A stretch of DNA of 47,372 bases from Nocardia cerradoensis NBRC 101014 (lineage in GTDB: Bacteria > Actinomycetota > Actinomycetes > Mycobacteriales > Mycobacteriaceae): positions 1 to 47,372 of the forward strand of contig NZ_BAFW01000223.1 of NCBI RefSeq assembly GCF_000308535.1. Direction: 5' to 3'. Below are more model-generated notes on this DNA. The model searched no databases. It had not been told where the DNA came from and was given only the letters and a program-made list of their open reading frames with translations. Position 1 is the stretch's first letter. The stretch is not shown here.

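Noticed and set aside
12431..47372. Polyketide or nonribosomal peptide megasynthase
   Set aside because: Despite the size, no ketosynthase, acyltransferase, adenylation or carrier motifs were seen; the modules are toxin and regulator types.

Overview
The window looks like chromosome from a mycolic-acid actinobacterium, most likely Nocardia or a close relative. The clues are uniformly high G+C, frequent GTG starts, apparently leaderless promoters, a PapA/WS-DGAT-type acyltransferase, an AidB-like acyl-CoA dehydrogenase and a WXG100 (ESX, type VII) toxin-style locus. No RNA genes, insertion sequences or CRISPR arrays were seen.

Positions 1-9.3 kb hold ordinary metabolic and regulatory genes: glucose-6-phosphate isomerase; an ArsR-SRPBCC fusion regulator with a perfect 11-bp palindrome inside its promoter; a tetR-acyl-CoA dehydrogenase operon divergent from an enoyl-CoA hydratase and an acyltransferase, with a shared inverted repeat between them; and a divergent pyridoxamine-phosphate-oxidase-like gene and MocR (GntR-aminotransferase) regulator.

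Positions 9.4-47.4 kb form one transcription unit of a type VII-like toxin locus. It holds a 461-aa YezG/TNT-immunity-like protein, a 530-aa WXG100 protein with a proline-rich linker and a C-terminal degenerate metallopeptidase-like domain, and a giant gene. The giant gene starts at a GTG at 12431 and is still open when the window ends at 47372: at least 34.9 kb, more than 11,640 codons. Domains recognised from 12.4 to 47.3 kb all lie in one reading phase.

In order, the giant protein shows: a WXG100-like/CpnT-like N-terminus; a disordered linker; a SecA-like ATPase with its P-loop, DE box and arginine motif; a papain-like glutamine-deamidase toxin domain with Cys, His and Asp; four tandem LuxR helix-turn-helix (HTH) domains; an RsbW-like ATPase; a decayed PI3K-like kinase fold; a HExxH metallopeptidase; a GT4 glycosyltransferase; two TetR-like domains; a pierisin/scabin-like ADP-ribosyltransferase fold; a second cluster of HTH domains (sigma-4-like, LuxR, GntR); a DUF1023 serine hydrolase; a second RsbW-like ATPase; a PD-(D/E)XK nuclease-like domain; an MFS-transporter-like domain; two homologous papain-like cassettes around another LuxR domain; an ECF sigma factor with a zinc-finger anti-sigma tail; and the start of a PPM phosphatase.

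The modules are separated by low-complexity linkers that repeatedly carry an 'IGSRP'-like motif. This suggests the gene grew by capture and duplication of modules. Some catalytic sites are intact and others are lost. Whether this is an exported mega-effector, an intracellular signalling scaffold or a reservoir of toxin modules cannot be decided from sequence alone.
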